Shown here piece after piece: positions 48,448-56,857 of a stretch of 64,000 nucleotides of DNA. The translations under genes were made by a program, and so were the position numbers. This DNA is from Xylophilus ampelinus (GTDB lineage: Bacteria > Pseudomonadota > Gammaproteobacteria > Burkholderiales > Burkholderiaceae_C). The notes beneath the pieces were generated by a model. It saw nothing but the letters and a program-made list of their open reading frames with translations. It made no database searches and was not told where the DNA came from. Position 1 is the first letter of the stretch. Every line of letters begins with the position of its first letter. The stretch lies in the NCBI RefSeq assembly GCF_901875635.1, contig NZ_CABFMN010000086.1, positions 1-64,000 of the forward strand. The letters are read 5' to 3'.

Positions 48448-48885
48448 ATGGAGCGCATGCGCATCGACAAGTGGCTCTGGGCCGCCCGCTTCTACAAGAC
48501 CCGCTCGCTGGCCGTCGACGAGATCGGCAAGAACCGGGTGCAGGTCAATGGCGACGCCGCCAAGCCGGCCCGCGAGATCAAACCCGGCGACACGGTGGCG
48601 CTGCGGCAGGGCCCCGTCACGCGCACGGTGCGCGTGCTGGGCCTGAGCCTGCAGCGCGGCCCGGCACCGGTCGCCCAGCAGCTCTACGAAGAAACGCCGG
48701 AGAGCCTCGCCGCCCAGGCCGCGGCGCGTGACGCGCGGCACGTCTCGCGCGAACCGGCGCTGAGCATCGAGCAGGGCCGCCCCACCAAGCGCGAACGGCG
48801 GCACCTGGACACGGCGCGCCAGCACGGCTGGGGTGACCGCTGGAGCGCCAGCGTGGACGACGCCTCGGACGGCGACACGCGCTGA
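48448..48885 (+). CDS. hslR: Hsp15-like S4-domain RNA-binding protein
   Basis: A 145-residue protein with an N-terminal S4 fold (MRIDKWLWAARFYKTRSLAVDEIGKNRVQVNG) and a basic C-terminus ending in KRERRHLDTAR. In E. coli Hsp15 binds stalled 50S subunits with attached nascent chains. The second Met (48457) is an alternative start. Confidence 0.88.
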   Translation: MERMRIDKWLWAARFYKTRSLAVDEIGKNRVQVNGDAAKPAREIKPGDTVALRQGPVTRTVRVLGLSLQRGPAPVAQQLYEETPESLAAQAAARDARHVSREPALSIEQGRPTKRERRHLDTARQHGWGDRWSASVDDASDGDTR

Positions 48886-48896
48886 CACCTCGGGTC

Positions 48897-48960
48897 GCTA
48901 CGTTTTTCATAGCGCCTCACGCCCAGCAGACGGGCGCTGCAGCCCTTTTTGGCTTGGAAC
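48897..48960 (+). repeat. Dispersed repeat copy 8
   Basis: GCTAC-n-CATAGC end, CAGACGGGCGCTGCAGCC and TTTTTGGCTTGGAAC, between the Hsp15-like and PPK2 genes. Confidence 0.85.
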
Positions 48961-49007
48961 TGAAGCGGATCGGGTAGGCTGGCGGCTTTGCACTTCCGCC
49001 CACCGCC

Positions 49008-49820
49008 ATGAGCAGCCTCAAGCACTACCGCGTCGGCACCGACGGCCGTTTCAAGCTCTCCCACGTCGACCCCGGCGACACCCCTTTCCAGCTCGAGGAC
49101 GAGGCCACCGAACGCGTGCGCCTCGATGCCCTGGCCGAGGAACTGGACGAGTTGCAGAACCTCCTGCATGCCGAAGGCCGGCGCAAACTGCTGCTGGTGC
49201 TGCAGGGCATGGACACCAGCGGCAAGGACGGCACCATCCGCTGGGTGTTCTCGCGCACCTCGCCGCTGGGCGTGCGCGTCGCCGCCTTCAAGGCGCCGAC
49301 CGAGGAAGAGAAGGCGCGCGACTTCCTCTGGCGCTGCCATGCCGTGGTGCCGCGCGCCGGCGAGATCGCGGTGTGGAACCGCAGCCACTACGAGGACGTC
49401 CTCGTGCCGGTGGTGGAAGGCTGGATCGACAAGGCCGAGACGCAGCGGCGCTATGCGCAGATCAACGACTTCGAGCGCCTGCTGGCCGAGACCGGCACCA
49501 CCCTGGTCAAGTGCATGCTGCACATCAGCAGGAACGAGCAGCGCGGGCGGCTGCAGGCGCGCATCGACACGCCGGGCAAGCAGTGGAAGTTCAGCATGGG
49601 CGACCTGGCCGTGCGCGAGAAATGGGACGACTACCAACGCGCCTACGGCAAGGCACTGGCCGCCACCTCGACCGCGCACGCGCCCTGGTACGTGATTCCG
49701 GCCGACAGCAAGCGGCAGCGCAACCTCATGGTCGCGCGGCTGCTGGTCAAGACGCTCAAGGACATGAAGATCGCCACGCCGCCGGGCGACCCCGCCCTCA
49801 AGGGCCTGCAGGTGGTGTGA
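49008..49820 (+). CDS. PPK2-family polyphosphate:nucleotide phosphotransferase
   Basis: A 270-residue P-loop kinase that moves phosphate between polyphosphate and nucleotides. Walker A GMDTSGKDGT is near 69-78, Walker B-type NRSHYEDVL near 122-130, and a lid region carries basic residues (SRNEQRGRLQAR). Which nucleotide it prefers cannot be told by eye. Confidence 0.93.
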   Translation: MSSLKHYRVGTDGRFKLSHVDPGDTPFQLEDEATERVRLDALAEELDELQNLLHAEGRRKLLLVLQGMDTSGKDGTIRWVFSRTSPLGVRVAAFKAPTEEEKARDFLWRCHAVVPRAGEIAVWNRSHYEDVLVPVVEGWIDKAETQRRYAQINDFERLLAETGTTLVKCMLHISRNEQRGRLQARIDTPGKQWKFSMGDLAVREKWDDYQRAYGKALAATSTAHAPWYVIPADSKRQRNLMVARLLVKTLKDMKIATPPGDPALKGLQVV

Positions 49821-49911
49821 AGAGGCCGCGGCCCGGCCTTCGCTGACGGCAGGCGCCCGCCCAGGACGACGGCGCCCCGCGTGGGGAAAGGAGAGGATCG
49901 ACGCTTCGCCG

Positions 49912-50844
49912 ATGAACCGCCTGCGCCAACTCCTTGCCGCTGCTCGTCGCGCCGCCCTGGCCGTTCCGGGCGTCGCGGTACTGGCATCGGCCATCCGCCA
50001 CTACATCCTGCACCAGAGCGCCAACCAGGCCGGCAGCCTGGCCTTCTCGCTGGTGCTGGCGATGTTCCCCATGCTGATCCTGCTCTCCTCTGGCGCAGGC
50101 TTCGTCGGCGACCCGGGCGATGCCGCCTCGGTCGCGCGCCGGATGCTCGAATACGCACCCGGCGTGGTGCAGCGCGCCTTGCTGCCGGTGGTCGACCAGG
50201 TGCTGGCGCAGCGTAACCAGGCCCTGCTGGCGATCGGCGTGGTGGCCACCGTCTGGACTGCCTCGTCGGGCCTGCAGGCGGTGCGCTCAGCCCTCAATCG
50301 CGCCTACGGCATCGAGCGCGGCCTGCCCTTCTGGAAAGCGCGCATCAAGGTCACGCTCTTCACGGTGGTGGTGGGCTTCGGTGCCTGGACCATCTTCAGC
50401 TCGGTGATCGTCATGCCCTACGTCTGGGAGTTCCTGGCGCGCAACTTCGGCCGCAGCCCCGAGGTGCTGTGGCTGCACTTCGGCGTGCGCTATGCGCTGG
50501 CCTACGTGGTGCTGGTGGCGCTGTATGCGCTGCTTTACGGCTGGCTGCCCGACCGCAGGCAGTACCTGAACACCGTGTTGCCCGGGGCCCTGCTGGGCGC
50601 AGCGCTTTGGGTGGCGGCGGCCATCGGGCTGTCGAAGACGCTGGCCACCGCCGGCAAGCTGGCGCTGGTGTATGGCAGCTTCGCCGGCGTGGTGGCAACG
50701 CTGGTCTTCCTGTACGTGAGTGCCACCACGCTCATCTTCGGCGCTGAAATCAACGGTGTGCTGCATCGGCGACGCACCGGAGCCGACGGACGCGAAGAGC
50801 GTGACGCACGCGAGGAACGCGACGATGCCCACGCGCCCGCGTGA
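49912..50844 (+). CDS. YihY/BrkB-family inner-membrane protein
   Basis: A 310-residue protein with about six transmembrane helices of the YihY/BrkB family (AGSLAFSLVLAMFPMLILL near 42-60, FGAEINGVLHRRR at the end). Often misnamed ribonuclease BN; true function is unclear. A charged tail of repeated REERDA follows. Confidence 0.9.
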   Translation: MNRLRQLLAAARRAALAVPGVAVLASAIRHYILHQSANQAGSLAFSLVLAMFPMLILLSSGAGFVGDPGDAASVARRMLEYAPGVVQRALLPVVDQVLAQRNQALLAIGVVATVWTASSGLQAVRSALNRAYGIERGLPFWKARIKVTLFTVVVGFGAWTIFSSVIVMPYVWEFLARNFGRSPEVLWLHFGVRYALAYVVLVALYALLYGWLPDRRQYLNTVLPGALLGAALWVAAAIGLSKTLATAGKLALVYGSFAGVVATLVFLYVSATTLIFGAEINGVLHRRRTGADGREERDAREERDDAHAPA

Positions 50845-51036
50845 GCCGGCGCGCAACGCCATGCCCTTTTGCGGGCGCGGGCCTGCCGCCAATTGCAGGG
50901 CGATCGATTCCGCCACTTGACCCGCCTCGAGCGCTGGCAACCCGAAGAGCCAGCCACCCTGTGCGGGTACGACCAGCCGGCCACCACTGCGCCCTACGAG
51001 CTGCAGAAGGTCTTCGGCGGCGCCGCCGCCGCCTGA
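50845..51036 (+). other. In-frame open extension after the yihY stop
   Basis: The 202-bp gap between yihY and recQ contains a frame that continues in phase past the yihY TGA for 63 codons, ending with ...TAPYELQKVFGG-AAAA. It could be a short gene with a TTG start, a remnant of a longer tail, or chance. No family recognised. Confidence 0.2.
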
Positions 51037-51046
51037 TCGCTGCGGC

Positions 51047-52816
51047 TCACGCGCCGGCCGGCGCCATGCGGCGGCTGCCGCGTCCGCGCGCCGCGCGCAC
51101 GAACTGCGGCTGGAAGCTGCGCTCGCTGCCGTCCGGGAACCTCAGCGTGATCGACAGGCTGTCGGCCGCCAGCACCTCACCCACGCCATAGCGCGGCACC
51201 TTGGCCCGGTGTCCGGGCGCCGGCAGCGCGATGGACTGTGCGCCAGACGGCGGGGGCGACGGACGGGCAGACTGCGGTGACGGCGCCGCCGCCTGGGCCA
51301 CCGAAATGCGAAGGCAGTTGTCGCACCGGCCGCAAGGCTGGGGATGCGCATCGCTCTGCAGCGCCTGGCGCAGCATCTGCCAGCGGCAGCCGCCCGAGAG
51401 CGCATAGGCGGTCATCTGCTCCAGCGCCGCCTGCTGCGCGGCGTGGTGCGCATCCTGCGTGCTCGACAAAACCGCCAAGGCGTCGGACTTCAACGGCGCG
51501 GTGCCCGTCCAGCGCAAGGCGGACGCGGGTCCGCGCACCAGCTCCGCCCGCCGGAGCGTCGCCAACAAGGCCCGCACGCGACCGGCCGGCAGCCCCAGCT
51601 GGTGCTGCAATGCAGCCGTGGTCCAGCCGCCTTCGCGCGGCTCGACGAGCGCGTCCTGCAGGCGCGAGAGGTCCTGCACCTGCGCCGGTGCAGCGGCGAG
51701 GAAGAATTGCTGGACCGCGCGGTCGCGCTGCACGAAGAGCAGGCGGCAGTCCGCCGGCTCACCGTCTCGGCCGGCCCGCCCAGCCTCCTGGTAGTAGGCG
51801 GCGGGACTGCCGGGCATCTGCGCATGCAGCACGAAGCGGATGTCGGGCTTGTCGACCCCCAGTCCGAACGCGTTGGTGGCGACCATGAGGCGCCGCTCGC
51901 CGGCCATGAACGCATCCTGCGCCGCGCGGCGCTGCTGCGCAGGCAGCCGCCCGTGATACAGGCCGGCGTCCTCGCCCGCCTCGCGCAGCGCCTGCACCAC
52001 CTCCTCGGCCGCGCGCACGGTGGCGGTGTAGACGATGCCGGCCCCCGGGGTGCCGCGAACGAAGGCCAGGAGCTTCTCCAGCCGTTCCTTCTCGGAGCCG
52101 ACCACGTCAACCGCCAGCCGAAGGTTGGGACGGAAGGCGCCGGTCTGCACGCGCCCGTCGCGCGGGATGCCGAGGCGACCCATGATCTCGCCCATGGCCT
52201 CGGCGTCGGCCGTCGCGGTCAGCGCCAGGATCGGCGGCCCGCCGAGCGATTCGGCTGCGGCGCGCAGTTCCAGATAGGCCGGGCGGAAGTCGTGGCCCCA
52301 CTGCACGATGCAGTGCGCCTCGTCGACCACGAAGAGGGACACCCGCGCCCGGCGAAGGCGCGCGACGACCGCGGCCTGGCCCAGCCGCTCGGGCGTGCAG
52401 TAGACCAGCCGGACCGCGCCGGCGTCGATCGCCTTGAGGGCCTCCTCGATGTCCTCGGCACTTCGATGGCTGTGCAGGGCGACAGCCCGCACGCCGACCT
52501 CTTCGAGCTTGGCGCACTGGTCATCCATCAGTGCGATCAAGGGCGACACGACCAGCACCGGTCCGCCGAGCAGCATCGATGGGAGCTGGTAGCACAGCGA
52601 CTTGCCCGCGCCGGTCGGCATCACCACCAGCGTGGAGCGGCCGGCAAGGACGCGATCGATCGCGTCGCGCTGGCCCGCTCGCAGCCGGGTGTGGCCAAAG
52701 ACCTCGCGCAACTGGCGCTGGATCGACCGTGCCGGGGACGAAGCTCCGCCGGCGCTACGCCTCGAGCTTGAAGAAGAAGACGATGATGGAGAAGAAATGG
52801 GAGCCGTCGCTGACAT
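51047..52816 (-). CDS. recQ: RecQ-family ATP-dependent DNA helicase
   Basis: A 589-residue 3'-5' helicase. A Ser-rich N-terminal tail (residues 8-18) precedes Walker A MPTGAGKS at 66-73, the DEAH box near 171, helicase motif [13 protein letters not shown], and a zinc-binding RQC-like part ([10 protein letters not shown]...CGRCDNC). The HRDC domain seems absent. Shorter than E. coli RecQ and perhaps a RecQ paralogue. Confidence 0.92.
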   Translation of the reverse strand: MSATAPISSPSSSSSSSSRRSAGGASSPARSIQRQLREVFGHTRLRAGQRDAIDRVLAGRSTLVVMPTGAGKSLCYQLPSMLLGGPVLVVSPLIALMDDQCAKLEEVGVRAVALHSHRSAEDIEEALKAIDAGAVRLVYCTPERLGQAAVVARLRRARVSLFVVDEAHCIVQWGHDFRPAYLELRAAAESLGGPPILALTATADAEAMGEIMGRLGIPRDGRVQTGAFRPNLRLAVDVVGSEKERLEKLLAFVRGTPGAGIVYTATVRAAEEVVQALREAGEDAGLYHGRLPAQQRRAAQDAFMAGERRLMVATNAFGLGVDKPDIRFVLHAQMPGSPAAYYQEAGRAGRDGEPADCRLLFVQRDRAVQQFFLAAAPAQVQDLSRLQDALVEPREGGWTTAALQHQLGLPAGRVRALLATLRRAELVRGPASALRWTGTAPLKSDALAVLSSTQDAHHAAQQAALEQMTAYALSGGCRWQMLRQALQSDAHPQPCGRCDNCLRISVAQAAAPSPQSARPSPPPSGAQSIALPAPGHRAKVPRYGVGEVLAADSLSITLRFPDGSERSFQPQFVRAARGRGSRRMAPAGA

Positions 52817-53141
52817 GCCGTGCAGCCTCCGTGCGGCGGGTGCGCACTCTCGTGAGCAGTCGGCGCGCGGCGGCGTCAGCAGCCTCCCCACGCACGTCCA
52901 GGCGCGCCCAGCGCGAGGGCTGCGCGTTCCGATCCCTGGCGGCCGGCGCGTCGGGATCCGTGGCCGCCTCTCCCCGTCGAGCGTCACCGCTGGGGCGAGA
53001 GGTTCCAGGATGGCTGCTGTGCTGGTTCGTGGGCGCGGTCGCGCCCTTCGGATTGCCCGTGGGCTGCGCCGCAGCGTGCATGGCCGCATCCATGGCGGCC
53101 GCCGGCAAACAAGAGAAATGCGTGCGTCTGAAGGTCTTCAT
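52755..53141 (-). CDS. Doubtful hypothetical protein upstream of recQ
   Basis: The 503 bp between the recQ start and the alcohol dehydrogenase start hold no convincing gene. The best frame is 128 residues on the minus strand ([10 protein letters not shown]...), rich in Ala, Arg and Pro, overlapping the first 62 bp of recQ. It has no recognisable domain and a weak ribosome binding site, so it may be spurious. Confidence 0.2.
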   Translation of the reverse strand: MKTFRRTHFSCLPAAAMDAAMHAAAQPTGNPKGATAPTNQHSSHPGTSRPSGDARRGEAATDPDAPAARDRNAQPSRWARLDVRGEAADAAARRLLTRVRTRRTEAARHVSDGSHFFSIIVFFFKLEA

Positions 53142-53319
53142 GGTGTTCTTGACGCGGGGGAGATCGGCACGCCGTAGGAGATGCACGCGCCGCTGCATGT
53201 CTCGCAGCGTCGCCTTGTGCATTCCTACAGGCCAGGGTGACGCCAGGGCGGAAATTGGTCCCACACGCTGCCCTGCAGTCGCCTCTCCCGAAACGCCGAA
53301 ACGTCCAACCACCCTTGCC

Positions 53320-54558
53320 ATGAAAGCACTCACCTACCACTCCGCCAAAGACGTCCGCGTCGAGAACGTCCCCGACCCGATGCTTCAACAGGACGACGAC
53401 ATCCTTCTGCGTGTGACTGCCACGGCAATCTGCGGATCGGACTTGCACATCTTTCGCGGAAAGATACCCGCCATGAAGTCTGGCGACATCCTCGGCCACG
53501 AGTTCATGGGCATCGTCGAGGAGGTGGGCGCCGCCGTCACGAAGGTCAGGAAGGGAGACCGCGTGGTGGTCCCGTTCACCATCAGCTGCGGCCACTGCTA
53601 TTTCTGCGATCGTCGGATGTTCGCTGCCTGCGAAACGACCAACACCGGCCGCGGCGCGATCATGAACAAGAAGAACGTGCGCCCAGGGGCTGGCCTGTTC
53701 GGCTACTCGCATCTCTACGGCGGGTACTCCGGCGGCCAGGCTGAATACGTGCGTGTGCCCAAGGCCAACAGCGGTCCCTTGGTCATCCCGCCCGGGCTCG
53801 CGGACGAGCGGGTGCTCTTTCTGTCCGACATCCTGCCGACCGGCTACCAGGCCGTCGCCAACGCCGAACTCGGGCCCGGCTCCAGCGTCGCCATTTTCGG
53901 CGCCGGCCCCGTGGGCTTGATGGCCGCCGCCTGCGCGCGGTTGGTAGGGGTGGAGCGCATCTTCATGATCGACGAACTGGACTACCGGCTGCGCTTCGCG
54001 GCAGAGACCTACGGGGTCGATCCCATCAACTTCCGCGAGGTCGACGATCCGGCCGAGTTGATCATCGAGCGCACCGACTTCCGCGGCGTGGATGCGTCCA
54101 TCGACGCGGTCGGCTTCGAGGCCAAGGGCAGCGCCGTGGAGACGGTGCTGACGGATCTGAAACTCGAAGGCTCGAGCGGGAAGGCCTTGAGGCAGGCGAT
54201 CGCGGCGACACGCAGGGGCGGCGTGGTCAGCGTTCCCGGCGTGTATGCCGGCTTCATCCACGGCTTCCTTTTCGGGGATGCGTTCGAAAAGGGCCTGGTG
54301 TTTCGCATGGGGCAGACGCACACGCAGCGCCACATGCCTGAACTGCTGGAGCACATTCAGGCCGGGCGCTTGCATCCCGAGGTCATCATCACCCATCACC
54401 TGGCGCTGGAGGACGCGGCGCGCGGGTATGCGATCTTCGAGCAGGCCGAAGAGTCGTGCCGTAAGGTGGTCCTGACGCCGGGCGGGCCGCGGTCCGGCAC
54501 GATGTCTCCAGGCGGCGCGACGGTCGCACAGCGAACGCCGCGAGCAGTCATCCGGTAA
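53320..54558 (+). CDS. Zinc-dependent alcohol dehydrogenase
   Basis: A 412-residue medium-chain dehydrogenase resembling the glutathione-independent formaldehyde dehydrogenase group. Catalytic zinc ligands are in CGSDLHIF and [12 protein letters not shown]; a Cys cluster ([15 protein letters not shown]) could hold structural zinc; NAD-binding motif [10 protein letters not shown]. The C-terminal ~20 residues after VVLTPGG look unconserved. The true substrate is unknown. Confidence 0.92.
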   Translation: MKALTYHSAKDVRVENVPDPMLQQDDDILLRVTATAICGSDLHIFRGKIPAMKSGDILGHEFMGIVEEVGAAVTKVRKGDRVVVPFTISCGHCYFCDRRMFAACETTNTGRGAIMNKKNVRPGAGLFGYSHLYGGYSGGQAEYVRVPKANSGPLVIPPGLADERVLFLSDILPTGYQAVANAELGPGSSVAIFGAGPVGLMAAACARLVGVERIFMIDELDYRLRFAAETYGVDPINFREVDDPAELIIERTDFRGVDASIDAVGFEAKGSAVETVLTDLKLEGSSGKALRQAIAATRRGGVVSVPGVYAGFIHGFLFGDAFEKGLVFRMGQTHTQRHMPELLEHIQAGRLHPEVIITHHLALEDAARGYAIFEQAEESCRKVVLTPGGPRSGTMSPGGATVAQRTPRAVIR

Positions 54559-54668
54559 CGAGCCTAGGCGCAGCGCCGTGGGTGCTCCTGCGCCGAAGCT
54601 CGGCCGATGTCCTACAACCCTGTGCGACGAATTGCGCCAGAAGATGAGGACACCCACGAGGAGCCTCC

Positions 54669-55289
54669 ATGTCCGACCCGTCCCCATCAGGCGCCAAGCC
54701 ACCCTTTTCCAGCCACTCACAGCATGCGCCACCGACCCGGGCCCTCGTCATCGGCGGCGGTCGCGACTCGCCCGAGGCCGCTGCACGCGTGCTCTTCGCC
54801 TTGGAGCGACCGTTGTCATGCCCCGTACTGGTGGAACTGGGACGCTGGTCCGACGAGCTTCCCGACCTGCTGCCGCCCGAGTTGCTGACGCCGGACACGC
54901 TGCACCGTGCACGCGGGGGCGAAGCCGTGCGCGCGGGTTGCATCTACCTCGCACCAAGCGACCGCGCGATGGGCATCGACGTCCAGGGCCGACTGACCGT
55001 CGACGCCCTTGGCGACGGCGCCATCGATGCGCTCTTCGTCAGCGCCGCGCGCCACTTCGGCGCCCGCCTCGTCGCGGTGCTGCTCAGCGGCGACGGCTCC
55101 GACGGCGCCCGGGGCCTCACCCATGTCAAGCGCACCGGCGGCATCCGGCTGGTGCAGAGCCCGTCCGACGCCACCGCACCCGCTTCGCTCAGCCATGCCA
55201 TCGTCGCGGACGAGCCGAACGTGGTGATGCTGGTAGAGAGCATCGGGCCGGCGCTCAGGGCGCTGTGCGCATCCCCCACCGAAACCTGA
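54669..55289 (+). CDS. CheB-like methylesterase-fold protein lacking catalytic Ser and His
   Basis: A 206-residue stand-alone CheB methylesterase fold. The ends match well: RALVIGG..., YLAPSDRAMGID, IDALFVSAARHFG, VLLSGDGSDGARGL, GGIRLVQSPSDA. The catalytic Ser of the IGASTGG loop is replaced (VIGGGRDS, residues 28-34) and the His of the VxxQHM strand is replaced (VLVELGRW, residues 53-60), while the Asp (Asp145) remains. It should have no esterase activity by the known mechanism. No chemotaxis gene is near. GAGGAG precedes the ATG. Confidence 0.8.
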   Translation: MSDPSPSGAKPPFSSHSQHAPPTRALVIGGGRDSPEAAARVLFALERPLSCPVLVELGRWSDELPDLLPPELLTPDTLHRARGGEAVRAGCIYLAPSDRAMGIDVQGRLTVDALGDGAIDALFVSAARHFGARLVAVLLSGDGSDGARGLTHVKRTGGIRLVQSPSDATAPASLSHAIVADEPNVVMLVESIGPALRALCASPTET

Positions 55290-55346
55290 CTCTGGCTCCT
55301 CTGACGAGTGGGCTGCGCCTTCGCCACCGTCCGCGCGGGATCGACC

Positions 55347-55382
55347 AAAACAAAACCCCGCGAGTCTTTCGACGGGCGGGGT
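55347..55382 (-). terminator. Original terminator of tRNA-Ser, now separated by the prophage
   Basis: On the minus strand ACCCCGC and GCGGGGT form a stem followed by TTTTGTTTTGG. It directly follows the left att copy, which is the 3' end of tRNA-Ser, so before integration it lay just after the tRNA. Confidence 0.75.
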
Positions 55383-55386
55383 TGTC

Positions 55387-55399
55387 TGGCGGAAACGGA
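55387..55399. repeat. attL, left core of the filamentous prophage
   Basis: TGGCGGAAACGGA is identical to the last 13 nt (including CCA, on the opposite strand) of the tRNA-Ser gene at 63265-63277. Similarity continues weakly past the core. Confidence 0.85.
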
Positions 55400-55439
55400 C
55401 GATTTCGCCCCCCTCCCCCACCCCAAAGCGATGATGAAG

Positions 55440-55463
55440 AGGCCCGACAACCGGGCCTTTTTT
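55440..55463 (+). terminator. Rho-independent terminator at the prophage left end
   Basis: AGGCCCG-ACAA-CCGGGCCTTTTTT on the plus strand. In the prophage it shields the recombinase from host transcription. In the excised circle it would lie exactly at the end of the regulator gene, whose stop codon TAA begins within the T-run. Confidence 0.9.
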
Positions 55464-55482
55464 AATGGAGTGAGGGGATCAA

Positions 55483-56058
55483 TTGCTGTACGGCTATGCG
55501 CGAGTGAGCACACAGGAACAAGAGACACATGCCCAGATCGACGCCCTCCGAAAGGTCGGCGTCGATTTCGTTTTTGAGGAGAAGAGAAGCGGTGGCGATC
55601 GGCGCCGCCCCATCCTGGCCGGCGTGCTCGACCAGGTGCAGCGTGGCGACACGCTGGTCGTCTACAAGCTGGACCGCATCGCCAGGTCGTTAAAGCACCT
55701 GCTCACTGTTATAGACCAGCTCGAAGAGCGCGGCGTCGGCTTTCGGTCACTGACCGAGGCCGTCGACACGTCGACGCCCGCCGGCCGCATGATGCTTCAG
55801 ATGCTGGGCGCATTCGCCGAGTTCGAGCTGTCCATGATCCGCGAGCGCACGCGCGCCGGCCTGGCGGCGGCGATGGCACGAGGCGCACGACCTGGTCGAC
55901 CGCGCGCAATGTCGCCACACGACGAAGCCGAGGCGGTGCGGCTCTTCCTGACTGGCCAGGCCACAAAGTCGGCCCTGGCCAGGCAGTACGGCACACACAT
56001 CAGCAGCATCAAGCGCGCGCTCGCCCGGGCGGCCCAGCAGGCAGAGCTGTTCCGGTGA
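55483..56058 (+). CDS. Small serine recombinase (resolvase/invertase family)
   Basis: A 191-residue recombinase that probably integrates and excises the prophage. Catalytic Ser is in YARVSTQEQ near residue 9; the core has YKLDRIARS and GRMMLQMLGAFAEFE; a C-terminal HTH ends the protein (TKSALARQYGTHISSIKRALA). The start codon is TTG with GAGGGG upstream. It sits 85 bp inside the left att site, as expected for an integration module. Confidence 0.93.
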   Translation: MLYGYARVSTQEQETHAQIDALRKVGVDFVFEEKRSGGDRRRPILAGVLDQVQRGDTLVVYKLDRIARSLKHLLTVIDQLEERGVGFRSLTEAVDTSTPAGRMMLQMLGAFAEFELSMIRERTRAGLAAAMARGARPGRPRAMSPHDEAEAVRLFLTGQATKSALARQYGTHISSIKRALARAAQQAELFR

Positions 56059-56091
56059 CGCAGAATCCGGCCTCCACCCGGAGGCAGGACC

Positions 56092-56349
56092 ATGGATCCA
56101 TCGCTACAACGTCAATTCGACCGCATGGTGCGCCAGGCACAAGAACAGGCGCAACTCGAACTGTTCTGGCTCTTCGTCATCGGCGTGGTCAGCACAGCCG
56201 TCATGCTCTGGGCGCTGTACTGGGTGATCCGCTATGCAGTGCGCGACGGCATGCGCGACGCAACCGCAGCCGAGCGCCCAACACGTCAGCGGGGCACCCC
56301 AGCGCTTGACAAGCCCGCCGCGAAGCTGCCAGACATGCGGGCAGACTGA
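56092..56349 (+). CDS. Small membrane protein
   Basis: An 85-residue protein with one strong transmembrane helix (LFVIGVVSTAVMLWALYWVIRY) and charged ends. GAGGCAGG precedes the ATG. It follows the recombinase by 33 nt. Role unknown; it could be a virion or superinfection protein. Confidence 0.7.
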   Translation: MDPSLQRQFDRMVRQAQEQAQLELFWLFVIGVVSTAVMLWALYWVIRYAVRDGMRDATAAERPTRQRGTPALDKPAAKLPDMRAD

Positions 56350-56415
56350 ACGCAGGGCGCGTCCTTCGGACCGGGCTCTGGCCCTGCGGGTTGAGCCACC
56401 GGCCGCCGGCACCGG

Positions 56416-56592
56416 CTCTACGTGTCTCTGTCTCTCCGCGCACTCCTGCCGCCGCTCTACGTGTCTACGTGTCTCTGTCGCCCCCGTGCTGCTCGCACTC
56501 GGTGCGGTGCGTGCACCCGGCGCCGGCCGGCGCGGCGGCTTCGCTTCGCTCGCGCCTTCCGGCGCCGGCCTGACGGCGCGCTCTACGTGTCT
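56416..56592 (+). repeat. CTCTACGTGTCT repeats
   Basis: Exact copies at 56416-56427, 56455-56466 and 56581-56592, a shorter CTACGTGTCT at 56465-56474, and a diverged GCGTGTCTCTGTCG near 56637-56649. Regular iterons of this kind could bind the replication initiator. Confidence 0.7.
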
Positions 56593-56736
56593 ACGCTACA
56601 CAGCGGCTCCGCGCACTCGCACTCGGTGACGGCCTGCGTGTCTCTGTCGTTCCGCGCACTCCGGCCGGCACCGGCGGCCGGCGTCTCAATCGGCGTAGCC
56701 GACTAACGATCCCTCGCGCTCCATCGATCATTGAGG

Positions 56737-56829
56737 TAGCTCCCCAGACTGGGGACAGGAGCCCGCAGCCGCGGGCGTCTACATGGGGTTGCACCCCATA
56801 CCCCGGGAGCAAGCTCCCCCGCAAGCGGG
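56737..56829. repeat. Run of five short hairpins
   Basis: Consecutive inverted repeats: TCCCCAG-A-CTGGGGA (56741-56755), GCCCGC-AGCC-GCGGGC (56761-56776), ATGGGGT-TGC-ACCCCAT (56783-56799), GGGAGC-AA-GCTCCC (56805-56818) and CCCGC-AA-GCGGG (56818-56829). Together they resemble the folded single-strand regions that act as phage origins or packaging signals; the last ones could also terminate zot transcription. Confidence 0.7.
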
Positions 56830-56857
56830 CCCCCCTCGTCGTCTTCCAAAAGGGAAT

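Larger units (their letters stand above)
56350..56857. other. Large non-coding intergenic region of the prophage
   Basis: 508 bp without a convincing gene, between the rightward membrane-protein gene and the end of zot. It holds repeats of CTCTACGTGTCT and a run of hairpins (see separate entries). In other inoviruses the large intergenic region carries the replication origins and packaging signal, so this is the best candidate for those. Confidence 0.7.

Noticed and set aside
54578..55465. 295-codon plus-strand frame overlapping the CheB-like gene and crossing attL
   Set aside because: Its body is an out-of-frame shadow. Only its tail is meaningful, as the C-terminal extension of the phage regulator in the excised circle.
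55483..56058. Serine recombinase as part of a Tn3-like transposon
   Set aside because: No transposase or terminal inverted repeats are nearby; flanking genes are inoviral and the element ends are tRNA-derived.
56416..56592. CTCTACGTGTCT repeats as a CRISPR array
   Set aside because: Repeats are too short and irregularly spaced, and there are no cas genes.
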